A stretch of 59,382 nt of DNA from Endozoicomonas acroporae (GTDB lineage Bacteria; Pseudomonadota; Gammaproteobacteria; Pseudomonadales; Endozoicomonadaceae), in the NCBI RefSeq assembly GCF_002864045.1, contig NZ_PJPV01000079.1:1-59382 (forward strand), written 5' to 3'. The notes below the pieces were generated by a model. The model saw nothing but the letters and a program-made list of their open reading frames with translations, made no database searches and was not told where the DNA came from. A program made the position numbers and the translations under genes. Each line of letters begins with the position of its first letter. Position 1 is the first letter of the stretch. This document shows positions 52,179 through 59,382 of the stretch, one piece after another.

Positions 52179-54599
52179 ATGGATCAGAAAGCATTTACCA
52201 CAGAGCTTGAAAAACACCTGCGTCGTGAACTGGGCACTACCCCGAAGCAAGCCACACATCGCGACTGGTGGCAGGCCCTCTCTCTGGTACTCCGTGACAT
52301 TAATCTGGACCAGCTTCAGGAAAGTAGCCTGAGCGTCACCAACGAGACAAAACCGCAACGTCATGTCTGCTACCTCTCCATGGAATTTCTGATGGGACGC
52401 CTGCTGGGTGATGCCCTGATGAACCTTGGACTTTACGAAACCGCAGCCAACCTGCTGCAATCCCGCGGCGTACGCATTTCTGATGTTCTGGATCAGGAGC
52501 GTGACATGTCCCTGGGCAACGGTGGTCTGGGTCGTCTGGCCGCCTGTTTTATGGACTCTCTGGCCAACCAGCATATTCCAGCCACCGGGTACGGCATCAA
52601 CTACCGCTATGGTCTGTTTCGTCAGATCTTTGTGGATGGTTACCAGAAAGAGAAGCCGGATGTCTGGCGTGAATTTGGCAGCCCGTGGGAAACCTGTCGT
52701 CCATCCGAGACTGTTGAAATTGGCCTGTTCGGTCATATGGAAATGGACAACGATGGCAATAACCACTGGGTGCCTGGCAAGAAGCTCTTCGGTGTGCCCT
52801 GGGATATCACCATTCCATCCTTTGGCGGAAACTATGTAAACCGCCTCCGTCTCTGGGAAAGCCTGGTGGGTGCCTATCCTATCGATCTGGATAAATACAA
52901 CCAGGGTGAATATCTGGAAGCCTGCCGTAACCTGGTGGATGGCGATACCATTTCCGGTGTCTTGTACCCTGAAGACTCAACGCCTCAGGGTAAAGATCTG
53001 CGACTGATCCAGCAGTACTTCTTCACGGCCTGCTCGCTCAAAGACATTATCCGCCAACATAAGCAGCGTGGCCTGCCATTAAGCAGTCTGGCAAAACACT
53101 ACGCACTGCAGTTGAACGACACCCACCCGGCGATCGCCATTCCGGAATTGATGCGCCTGCTGATGGACGAAGAAGGCATGGTCTGGAATCAGGCCTGGGC
53201 CATCACTCAGGAAATGTGCCACTACACCAATCACACCCTGTTGCCAGAAGCCCTGGAGAAATGGTCTGCCTCCCTGCTGGACCGTGTTCTTCCAAGACAC
53301 TTGCAGATCATTGAGATGATCAACTACGTCTTCCTGAACGGAGAGGCTAAAGAACAATGGGGCGACAATGTAGAGATCATCAAGAAAGTCAGCATCTTCG
53401 AAGAGCTGGACAACGGTGATCGCATGATCCGCATGGCCAACCTGTCGGTGATTGGCAGTCGTCGGGTCAATGGTGTTGCCGCGCTGCACAGTGGGCTGGT
53501 TAAAGCCAATCTGTTCCCCGAGTTTGACGCCCTGTATCCCGGCAAGCTGGTCAACGTCACCAACGGTGTAACCCCAAGACGCTGGCTGGCTCACTGTAAC
53601 CCGGGCCTGGCACGACTGCTGGATCGAAATATCGGCAAAGAGTGGCGTACTGACCTGGACCAGCTGGAAAAACTGACACCACTGTCGGAATCTTCCGATT
53701 TTCTCGATGCCTTTGCCAATGTCCGTTTCAAAAACAAGGAGCGACTGGCACGGTTGATTGAGAAAGAGTGCAAGGTCACTGTTAACCCCAATGCGCTGTT
53801 CGATGTTCAGATTAAGCGACTGCACGAGTACAAGCGTCAGCAGTTAAACCTGTTGCACATCATCAGCCTGTATCACGAAATGCTCGATAACCCGGATGCC
53901 GAACATACCCCACGGGTCTTTATTTTTGGCGCTAAAGCCGCACCAGGTTATGTAATGGCCAAGCAGATTATTCTGGCCATCAACAAGGTCGCCCAGGTAA
54001 TTAACAACGATCGTCGTTTGGATGACCGCCTGAAAGTGGTATTCCTGCCGGATTATCGCGTCACCCTGGCGGAACAGATCATTCCTGCCGCCGATCTTTC
54101 CGAGCAGATCTCCACTGCCGGTTTTGAAGCCTCCGGTACCGGCAATATGAAGCTGGGCCTGAATGGTGCAATGACCATTGGGACACTGGACGGAGCCAAC
54201 GTGGAGATTGCCGAAGCGGTGGGCGATGAGAACATCTTTATCTTCGGAAAAACCGTCGATGAGATTGCCGAACTGCAGCAGCAGGGTTACAACCCATACC
54301 ATTATTATGAGAGTAATCCGGTACTGAAACGGGCCATTGACGCCCTGATGAATGGTTCCTTCTGCCAGCACAAGCCCGACCTGCTGAAACCCGTTGCAGA
54401 AGATCTGATGCATCGTGACCAGTTTATGGCTCTGGCTGACTTTGAAAGTTATCGCGAAGCTCAGCAGAAAGTGTCCGACACTTTCCGTAAGCCAAGGCTC
54501 TGGTGGCGCAAGGCGGTGCTGAATACCGCACGACTGGGTCGATTCTCTTCGGACCGGTCTATTGCTGACTATGCTGAGAAGGTTTGGAATAGTAAATAA
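52179..54599 (+). CDS. malP: Maltodextrin/glycogen phosphorylase, GT35
   Basis: An 806-residue protein, between E. coli MalP (797) and GlgP (815). Signatures: YLSMEFLMGRLLGDAL, LGNGGLGRLAACFMDS, NVTNGVTPRRWLAHCNPGL, VQIKRLHEYKRQQLNLLHII and the pyridoxal-phosphate site EASGTGNMKLGLNGAMTIGT. It releases glucose-1-phosphate from maltodextrins or glycogen in the cytoplasm. Transcription diverges from pulA. The maltose-locus context favours malP over glgP, but sequence alone does not separate the two. Confidence 0.93.
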   Translation: MDQKAFTTELEKHLRRELGTTPKQATHRDWWQALSLVLRDINLDQLQESSLSVTNETKPQRHVCYLSMEFLMGRLLGDALMNLGLYETAANLLQSRGVRISDVLDQERDMSLGNGGLGRLAACFMDSLANQHIPATGYGINYRYGLFRQIFVDGYQKEKPDVWREFGSPWETCRPSETVEIGLFGHMEMDNDGNNHWVPGKKLFGVPWDITIPSFGGNYVNRLRLWESLVGAYPIDLDKYNQGEYLEACRNLVDGDTISGVLYPEDSTPQGKDLRLIQQYFFTACSLKDIIRQHKQRGLPLSSLAKHYALQLNDTHPAIAIPELMRLLMDEEGMVWNQAWAITQEMCHYTNHTLLPEALEKWSASLLDRVLPRHLQIIEMINYVFLNGEAKEQWGDNVEIIKKVSIFEELDNGDRMIRMANLSVIGSRRVNGVAALHSGLVKANLFPEFDALYPGKLVNVTNGVTPRRWLAHCNPGLARLLDRNIGKEWRTDLDQLEKLTPLSESSDFLDAFANVRFKNKERLARLIEKECKVTVNPNALFDVQIKRLHEYKRQQLNLLHIISLYHEMLDNPDAEHTPRVFIFGAKAAPGYVMAKQIILAINKVAQVINNDRRLDDRLKVVFLPDYRVTLAEQIIPAADLSEQISTAGFEASGTGNMKLGLNGAMTIGTLDGANVEIAEAVGDENIFIFGKTVDEIAELQQQGYNPYHYYESNPVLKRAIDALMNGSFCQHKPDLLKPVAEDLMHRDQFMALADFESYREAQQKVSDTFRKPRLWWRKAVLNTARLGRFSSDRSIADYAEKVWNSK

Positions 54600-54611
54600 T
54601 CGGGTGGTTTT

Positions 54612-54635
54612 GGCGGCTTACTGAACGTAAGCTGC
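54612..54635 (+). terminator. Hairpin after malP
   Basis: GGCGGCTTAC-TGAA-CGTAAGCTGCC with a single mismatch, followed by a T-rich stretch. It lies between convergent malP and the protease gene. Confidence 0.55.
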
Positions 54636-54705
54636 CGTTAATTATTCTTGTTAATCTTTTCCCAAACCACTGACTTTCTGCGCTCCGACGTGACGAGTAC
54701 TGAAC

Positions 54706-55527
54706 TCAAATATCAGGCACTGTATTCCTTACCCAACCCAACAGTTCAACGATGTTGGTATAGACTCCCGGGTAACCCGGCTCAGCGCAGCCGTAGCCCC
54801 AACTCACGACACCCAGCTGATACCAGGTACCCTGGTGGTTATAAACCATGGGACCACCACTGTCGCCCTGACAGGAGTCTTTGCCTCCTTCATCAAAACC
54901 AGCACACAGCATATTTTTGGTAATAGCGCCGTCATAATGTTGCTCGGAGTTACAAAGCTCCCTCTCCACATAGGGCACCTGAACCATGTGCAGCGTGTCT
55001 GGTTGTCCCTTCTCATACCCAAGGGTTCCCCAGCCCATCACCTCAAATACTGAACCTTTACTAATGCCTGCAAAGTGTTCTTCAGAAATCAGACGAACAG
55101 GTTCAATACCCTCAACGTCCTGCTCTAATTCAATAATGGCAATATCGCTATCGATGGTTTCATCGTTATAGTCTGGATGTATATAAAATCTTGCCACCCG
55201 GTAGAAACGGCCAGTGTCCGGTTCACTCAGTTTATGCCCCCCCAACCAGACGGAAATAAATTCGGCATAATCCTGAATGTCTTCGACGCAATGGGCAGCC
55301 GTCAGGACATACTTGCCACCAATGTAGGCCCCGCCACAAAAATGAACCTCTCTCAATACTCTTAATGACGCCATATAAGGACGGGAAAACGGAGAAAGCT
55401 CATCACCACCAACAATTTTTATTCCTGAATAGTTACTCGTCTTTTCAGGATGCGCACTGACGCTTACAGCAAATACTAAAACTAATTGACTTAATGCCAA
55501 AACGGCCATCTGTAGGAGTTTTTTCAC
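54706..55527 (-). CDS. Secreted trypsin-like serine protease (S1 family)
   Basis: About 273 residues from GTG 55527, chosen for AAGGGACTTCAATA upstream and the signal peptide VKKLLQMAVLALSQLVLVFA. IVGGDE (about 38-43) is the activation cleavage site of zymogens. The triad is His79 (LTAAHC), Asp128 (SDIAIIEL) and Ser223 (CQGDSGGPM). Asp217, in KDSCQGDSGG, occupies the S1-pocket position 189 that gives trypsin specificity for Arg/Lys. Cys residues sit at usual S1A disulfide places. The chymotrypsin fold with a full IVGG site is typical of animals and is found in some marine bacteria (Vibrio). Host or environmental protein degradation is likely. Confidence 0.9.
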   Translation of the reverse strand: MKKLLQMAVLALSQLVLVFAVSVSAHPEKTSNYSGIKIVGGDELSPFSRPYMASLRVLREVHFCGGAYIGGKYVLTAAHCVEDIQDYAEFISVWLGGHKLSEPDTGRFYRVARFYIHPDYNDETIDSDIAIIELEQDVEGIEPVRLISEEHFAGISKGSVFEVMGWGTLGYEKGQPDTLHMVQVPYVERELCNSEQHYDGAITKNMLCAGFDEGGKDSCQGDSGGPMVYNHQGTWYQLGVVSWGYGCAEPGYPGVYTNIVELLGWVRNTVPDI

Positions 55528-55572
55528 TATTGAAGTCCCTTTCAATGTTAAAACCACAAGTGGTCATGGATA

Positions 55573-56280
55573 TTACAGTTTTGTTTTCTGTCGTTTAACA
55601 AGACGGTTTAATGCACCCAGAGAGTGTAAGTGTGCATAGGTCCACGCCAGCCAACCGGAATCAAACCAGCTTTTCACTTTTTCTTCCGGAATGGAATTCA
55701 GTTTTTTCTCATCAATAACTAATAACCCTTCGAGTCTTAGGGGCTTATCCTTCTCCAGGAGAATCTGGAGATTAAACGGAGATAACAGATCAAGCGCTTT
55801 TAATTCATTACAATAATCAAGGGTATTCTTATACTGCTGATCATAGTTATTGAGAAATTGAATAATGTTATTCAATGTTTCTGTATTTTCACCGTCATCA
55901 CTGAAAAGTGCTTCACCTTCTTCACCAGCAAACTGACTGGCTTTCTGATCAAAGCAAACAGTGCCTTCATCGGTCAGGGCGAAAGGATAACGGCGGATAA
56001 AAGCAGGAATATAGCTGTCACTCCAGCTGCCCGCCTTACCCAGGTGCTTATGCCCTGCATCCATCAGCGAAAGCAGGGCAAGGGGGAAAAAGTTACCCTG
56101 CTCATCCTTACTGAAGAGCACTGGCATATCACGGCTGGCTTCAAAAAACTCGATACCGGTCAGTGGTACAGAGTTTACCTCTTCGGTGAAAGAGTAGTCG
56201 TCAGATGCCTTGAACTTAAGGGTCTTATGCACTTCCCGGTTGAGAAATGCCGGCTCATTGTAAAACAGTAATGTTGCCAT
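55573..56280 (-). CDS. SapC-family protein
   Basis: A 235-residue soluble-looking protein. The run FYNEPAFLNREVHKTLKF, LTGIEFFEASRDMPVLFSKD, FFPLALLSLMDAGHKHLG and SDSYIPAFIRRYPFAL follows the SapC-family pattern. The C-terminal half has LQILLEKDKPLRLEGLLVID and LNSIPEEKVKSWFDSGWLAW. The family was named after an S-layer/peptide-related locus and its biochemistry is unclear. The name does not mean the SapC ABC permease. It lies 45 bp upstream of the protease on the same strand, so the two may be cotranscribed. Confidence 0.75.
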   Translation of the reverse strand: MATLLFYNEPAFLNREVHKTLKFKASDDYSFTEEVNSVPLTGIEFFEASRDMPVLFSKDEQGNFFPLALLSLMDAGHKHLGKAGSWSDSYIPAFIRRYPFALTDEGTVCFDQKASQFAGEEGEALFSDDGENTETLNNIIQFLNNYDQQYKNTLDYCNELKALDLLSPFNLQILLEKDKPLRLEGLLVIDEKKLNSIPEEKVKSWFDSGWLAWTYAHLHSLGALNRLVKRQKTKL

Positions 56281-56566
56281 AATCAGGGGCCGCCTCTCTT
56301 GTTTTGTCTGGCTATAAAACCACTTCTAAAAATAGTTATATTGACATTTTTAAGCTGGCCTGTGCTTAAAATTTTTACATAGCACATTAAAGGTATCAAC
56401 GAATAAAATGTTATATGATTGTCAAGAGTAAGCGATTGCCACAGTAGAATGATAACAATGAATAAAAACCACTCATTTTCAGGCTTCATTCCTGACTTAA
56501 TAGTCAGCAATAACAACCATATCTTTGATGTATTTTTTCTCAGGAATTAAACGGAGTCCCCCACCA

Positions 56567-57229
56567 ATGTCCACTGAAACCCTGCAACTCAATGATACGC
56601 TCTATCAATATATTTATAACGTTGGTCTGCGTGAGCACCCGGCATTAAAAGAGTTGCGGGAATTGACCAGCCACCATCGCTACCGAATGATGCAAATCTC
56701 TGCCGAGCAAGGGCAGCTTATGGCCATGCTGGCAAAACTATCCAATGCCCGCAGAACCATCGAAATTGGTGTTTTCACCGGTTACAGTGCGCTCTCTGTT
56801 GCCCTGGCGCTGCCCGATGATGGGGAGCTGATTGCCTGTGATATCAGCATTGAGTATACCGACATAGCCAAACCCTTCTGGGAAAAAGCCGGCGTCTCTG
56901 AGCGGATCAAACTTCACCTGGCTCCGGCGTCTGAAACCCTGGATCAACTGCTCAGAAATGGCGAACTGAATCAGTTTGATATGGCCTTTATTGATGCGGA
57001 TAAAACGGGGTATGACGTTTATTACGAACAATGCCTGCAGCTTATTCGCCCTGGTGGGCTGATTCTTATCGATAACGTGCTGTGGAGCGGGAGAGTAGCT
57101 GATGCAGACGTAAGCGATGAAGACACTGCTGCCCTGAAAGCATTAAACCGGAAAATTCACGACGATGATCGTGTGGATATGATGATACTGCCTGTTTCCG
57201 ATGGGCTTACCATTGCCATCAAGCGTTAA
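56567..57229 (+). CDS. SAM-dependent O-methyltransferase (caffeoyl-CoA-type)
   Basis: About 220 residues from ATG 56567, chosen because MSTETLQLND is the usual start of the family and GGAG lies upstream. The SAM site is TIEIGVFTGYSALSVALALP with ACDIS. The divalent-metal Asp lies in MAFIDADKTGYDVYYEQ. The family is class-I, cation-dependent and methylates catechol-like hydroxyls of small molecules; the bacterial substrate is unknown. It stands alone, divergent from the SapC-like gene. Confidence 0.88.
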   Translation: MSTETLQLNDTLYQYIYNVGLREHPALKELRELTSHHRYRMMQISAEQGQLMAMLAKLSNARRTIEIGVFTGYSALSVALALPDDGELIACDISIEYTDIAKPFWEKAGVSERIKLHLAPASETLDQLLRNGELNQFDMAFIDADKTGYDVYYEQCLQLIRPGGLILIDNVLWSGRVADADVSDEDTAALKALNRKIHDDDRVDMMILPVSDGLTIAIKR

Positions 57230-57251
57230 GAATAATGAGCACAGAGAGTGG

Positions 57252-57344
57252 CTCGTTCCCACACCGCAGAGGCTGTCGCGAAAGTCGTTTAAATCTGTCT
57301 TTTGCGACTGTCTTTTGCGACAACCTCTCCAGCCTGGGAACGAG
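57252..57344. repeat. Palindromic element sharing tips with 15868-16059
   Basis: Tips CTCGTTCCCA (57252-57261) and TGGGAACGAG (57335-57344) are perfect 10-bp inverted repeats. Inner arms AGAGGCTGTCGC and GCGACAACCTCT enclose a duplicated CTGTCTTTTGCGA. It lies between the convergent methyltransferase and ankyrin genes. Confidence 0.75.
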
Positions 57345-57351
57345 ACAATTT

Positions 57352-59028
57352 TTATTCGGAGTTCTTTTCCATTCTCATTGACTCCTCATAACTTGGAGGC
57401 GGATCATCAAAATTCTGTGTACCCGGAGGGTATAACCGATAATCTAAAGAATCATACTCAGGAGGAGCTGGCGGCATTGGAAAATAGCCATCTCCCTCAG
57501 GATCAGCCGGAGGAGCTGATGGTGTTGGGGAATAGCCATAATCTCCCTCAGGATCAGCCGGAGGTGCTGACGGTGTTGGAGAATAGCCACAAGCTCCCTT
57601 AGGCTCAGCAGGATCATCATGAGGCGGTGCAGGCATATCGTCACAAACGCTTTCTTCAGGCTGCTGTTTGTAAAGACCACCTTTTTTCTTTAAAAAATCA
57701 ACAATCACCGTTTTATTAAGCTCCTCTGCCTGGTCCAGAGGGGTGTATTTGCCATGGCCATTGACAGGCTGCCCTCTGTCTAGGAGAAGACGGATTATCC
57801 TACAGGCTGCCTGCTCATCCATCCATCTTGATTGAACTGCAGCATTGATAAGTGCATCGATACCGCTTTTCTGAACAGGTTTGTAATAATTTTTTTTCCT
57901 GTCGTTGAGCTTTGGGTCAGTCAGATATTTCACAATATCAAAGTGTCCATGAGAAACCGCTGACCAGATAGGGGCCTCGAAAGATTTTTTGCAAACTTTT
58001 TTTCCTTGGCCAACAAAATAATTGAGAACTTCAAGGAATCCGTGCCTGGATGCCATTTGCATCGCTGTAGCAGAGTCTAAACGTAATTTCTTACATAGTG
58101 GTTTGATGTCTGATTCCTTTTTGATTTCAATTGCGTTTTGCAATTCCATTAAACAGTCAAACTCTTTTTTCTCACTCACGGACAATAAGCCATATCTCTT
58201 AAGGTTGCTTCTTTTACTCAAGAGTCTGGCAATGCGTAGTTTATTTAACTCCATTGCCCTGTTGAGAGGAGTAACCACATCACAACCATCAGGATCTTCT
58301 CCCTTGCTCAGAAGAAGCTCGATCATTCTGCAGGCTGTATCCTCATCCATATTTGATGATAGAACTGCTCCGTGGATAAGTCCCTCATTTTCAGTTCCTT
58401 CGTCATGGATGAAGAAGGACTTGTCTTTGTCTTTGAGTCCGAGATCAATCAGATATTCCACGATTTCCAATTGTCCATGAGAAACGGCTTTCCAGATGTG
58501 GGAGGAGGAGCCAACTTTATTAATTTCTTCCCCTTTGTTGATAAAATACTTAAGTACATCAAGGTAGCCATACATGATTGCCATATTCACCCAGTTAGAA
58601 CTACGATATTCTTTCAACAGTTCTTCTATTATTTTTTGTTTTCTTTCTGGTTCAATACCCCAAAACCCTGTATTCAAATTGATAGCCTCATGAAAACGTT
58701 GCAGATTCTTAACTTCTCTGGTGCTTTGTATTAAAATAAATTCATCATGTAAATCGCTGGGTACCCGAATATGAGGAACATGATGATGATTATTTTCCTC
58801 TGGGTTCATGTCGAGGCTATGTTTACTGACACGTTCATCGAAACGTTTACTGACACGTTCACCGAAACGTTCACCGATACTAAGATTGTTGACGCGTTCT
58901 GTAATTTGTATTTTCCGGTATCCTGCGCTTCTGCACTCATTTTGCTCGGAATTGCTGGGGCGATTTGGGCATTCTCTAAAATTAGTACAGCAACATAGGA
59001 TGCTAAAAGGTTGACTTGTAGTTTCCAT
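57352..59028 (-). CDS. Ankyrin-repeat protein with PSAP and PPxY tail, putative host-directed effector
   Basis: A 558-residue protein. Residues 11-14 are LCCC, a possible palmitoylation site if delivered to a host. An N-terminal segment has short FGERVSK/FDERVSK repeats (50-70). Two ankyrin blocks (~146-275 and ~320-450) look like an internal duplication: compare GYLDVLKYFINKGEEI, HIWKAVSHGQLEIVEYL, TACRMIELLLSKG with GFLEVLNYFVGQGKKV, PIWSAVSHGHFDIVKYL, AACRIIRLLLDRG. The Pro-rich tail (466-550) repeats PTPSAPPADPEG and contains PSAP at 486-489 and 503-506, PPEY at 522-525 and PPSY at 544-547 (DDPPPSYEES). These are the ESCRT-I (TSG101) and NEDD4 WW-domain binding motifs of viral late domains and eukaryotic LITAF-type proteins. 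No export signal is recognised. Confidence 0.85.
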   Translation of the reverse strand: METTSQPFSILCCCTNFRECPNRPSNSEQNECRSAGYRKIQITERVNNLSIGERFGERVSKRFDERVSKHSLDMNPEENNHHHVPHIRVPSDLHDEFILIQSTREVKNLQRFHEAINLNTGFWGIEPERKQKIIEELLKEYRSSNWVNMAIMYGYLDVLKYFINKGEEINKVGSSSHIWKAVSHGQLEIVEYLIDLGLKDKDKSFFIHDEGTENEGLIHGAVLSSNMDEDTACRMIELLLSKGEDPDGCDVVTPLNRAMELNKLRIARLLSKRSNLKRYGLLSVSEKKEFDCLMELQNAIEIKKESDIKPLCKKLRLDSATAMQMASRHGFLEVLNYFVGQGKKVCKKSFEAPIWSAVSHGHFDIVKYLTDPKLNDRKKNYYKPVQKSGIDALINAAVQSRWMDEQAACRIIRLLLDRGQPVNGHGKYTPLDQAEELNKTVIVDFLKKKGGLYKQQPEESVCDDMPAPPHDDPAEPKGACGYSPTPSAPPADPEGDYGYSPTPSAPPADPEGDGYFPMPPAPPEYDSLDYRLYPPGTQNFDDPPPSYEESMRMEKNSE

Positions 59029-59230
59029 TAAAATTCCATATTACATAATTAATCAGGGCATCGCTTAGCACACTGTGATAAAAGCTCTCCGTTAGAGTAA
59101 AATTTCAGAATTTAGTTCCCATACTAACAACAACTAATCAATCCAGTAATTTTCGGTATTTTCCAAAAGCACCTTCTTAGGAATTGTCTGGTAATAACTT
59201 CCCTATTTTCATTGCCTGACTCCCGGTGTT

Positions 59231-59382
59231 TGTCAACATAGTTGTCGCCTCAACTTAAGCGGCTTTGCTTAGTTGATCATCAGCAGGCCTGTCGGGATTC
59301 AACCAGACTTCATCAGCCAGATCCCAGTTCCTTGTTGACCTCTTTCCCCAGCGCTCTGGGTGGCGTTCTTTGGCTTGTTCAT
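59231..59382 (-). mobile_element. 3' end of an IS3-like insertion sequence (cut by window edge)
   Basis: Tip TGTCAACATAGTTGTCGCCT (59231) mirrors the tip at 109-90. It includes a transposase C-terminus that stops 24 bp inside the tip. It runs off the right edge, in the same orientation as the left fragment. Confidence 0.75.
59255..59382 (-). CDS. IS3-family transposase (integrase core), C-terminal fragment
   Basis: The last ~41 codons read EQAKERHPERWGKRSTRNW, then DLADEVWLNPDRPADDQLSK and a stop at 59255-59257. The ERHPERW...W...V-x-LNP pattern is the C-terminal signature of many IS3-type transposases. The rest lies beyond the window. Confidence 0.7.
   Translation of the reverse strand, partial: EQAKERHPERWGKRSTRNWDLADEVWLNPDRPADDQLSKAA

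Noticed and set aside
56283..56516. 77-residue minus-strand frame between the SapC-like and methyltransferase genes
   Set aside because: AT-rich promoter-like region, no ribosome binding site, no recognisable motif.

Overview
The window most likely comes from a host-associated marine gammaproteobacterium of the Endozoicomonas type. This is inferred from two things. The mal/glg genes resemble those of enteric bacteria and Vibrio. They sit beside several eukaryote-like protein modules: a RING finger, three F-box/beta-propeller proteins, ankyrin repeats with host-type short linear motifs, and a chymotrypsin-fold protease. No rRNA, tRNA or CRISPR array was seen.

Layout. Positions 1-109 and 59231-59382 are the two opposite ends of the same IS3-like insertion sequence in the same orientation, so the window is bounded by IS copies. 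Positions 83-4500 are a scrap yard: a repeat-containing membrane protein whose 3' end is supplied by the IS, a two-gene unit of unknown function, a phage terminase C-terminal relic, a RING-finger membrane protein, and two decayed genes sharing a duplicated ~235 bp upstream/N-terminal segment (one carries a broken PEP/pyruvate-binding domain). Positions 4823-9195 are a tightly coupled operon: an HPr-kinase-like protein, a double glycosyltransferase-like protein and a phytanoyl-CoA-dioxygenase-like protein, preceded by a 21-residue ORF with a good ribosome binding site. Positions 9404-15844 carry three tandem F-box/propeller paralogues.

Positions 16088-54599 form one large alpha-glucan locus. 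Minus-strand malE-malF-malG-malK-malQ and malM encode a maltose/maltodextrin ABC importer and amylomaltase. A LacI-type regulator, maltoporin LamB and branching enzyme GlgB follow. A second import set is split into a minus-strand operon (OmpG-like porin, LpxD paralogue, small starch-binding-like lipoprotein, MalK2) and a plus-strand operon (MalE2-MalF2-MalG2, cyclomaltodextrinase, TrmB-like regulator, GH43). GlgX, a secreted lipoprotein alpha-amylase, a lipoprotein pullulanase with two CBM41 modules and maltodextrin phosphorylase complete it. Near-palindromic sites of the form TGTAAWCGNTTACA lie upstream of malM, malE, lamB, glgB, glgX and the pulA/malP divergent promoter, with a weaker site between ompG and malE2. 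This suggests a regulon probably run by the local LacI-family protein. Together the genes would degrade extracellular starch or glycogen, import maltodextrins by two routes, and process or store them as glycogen.

Positions 54706-59028 hold a trypsin-like protease, a SapC-family protein, an O-methyltransferase and an ankyrin protein whose tail carries two PSAP and two PPxY motifs. Intergenic regions are rich in palindromic elements, including two copies of a ~180-190 bp TA-flanked MITE.
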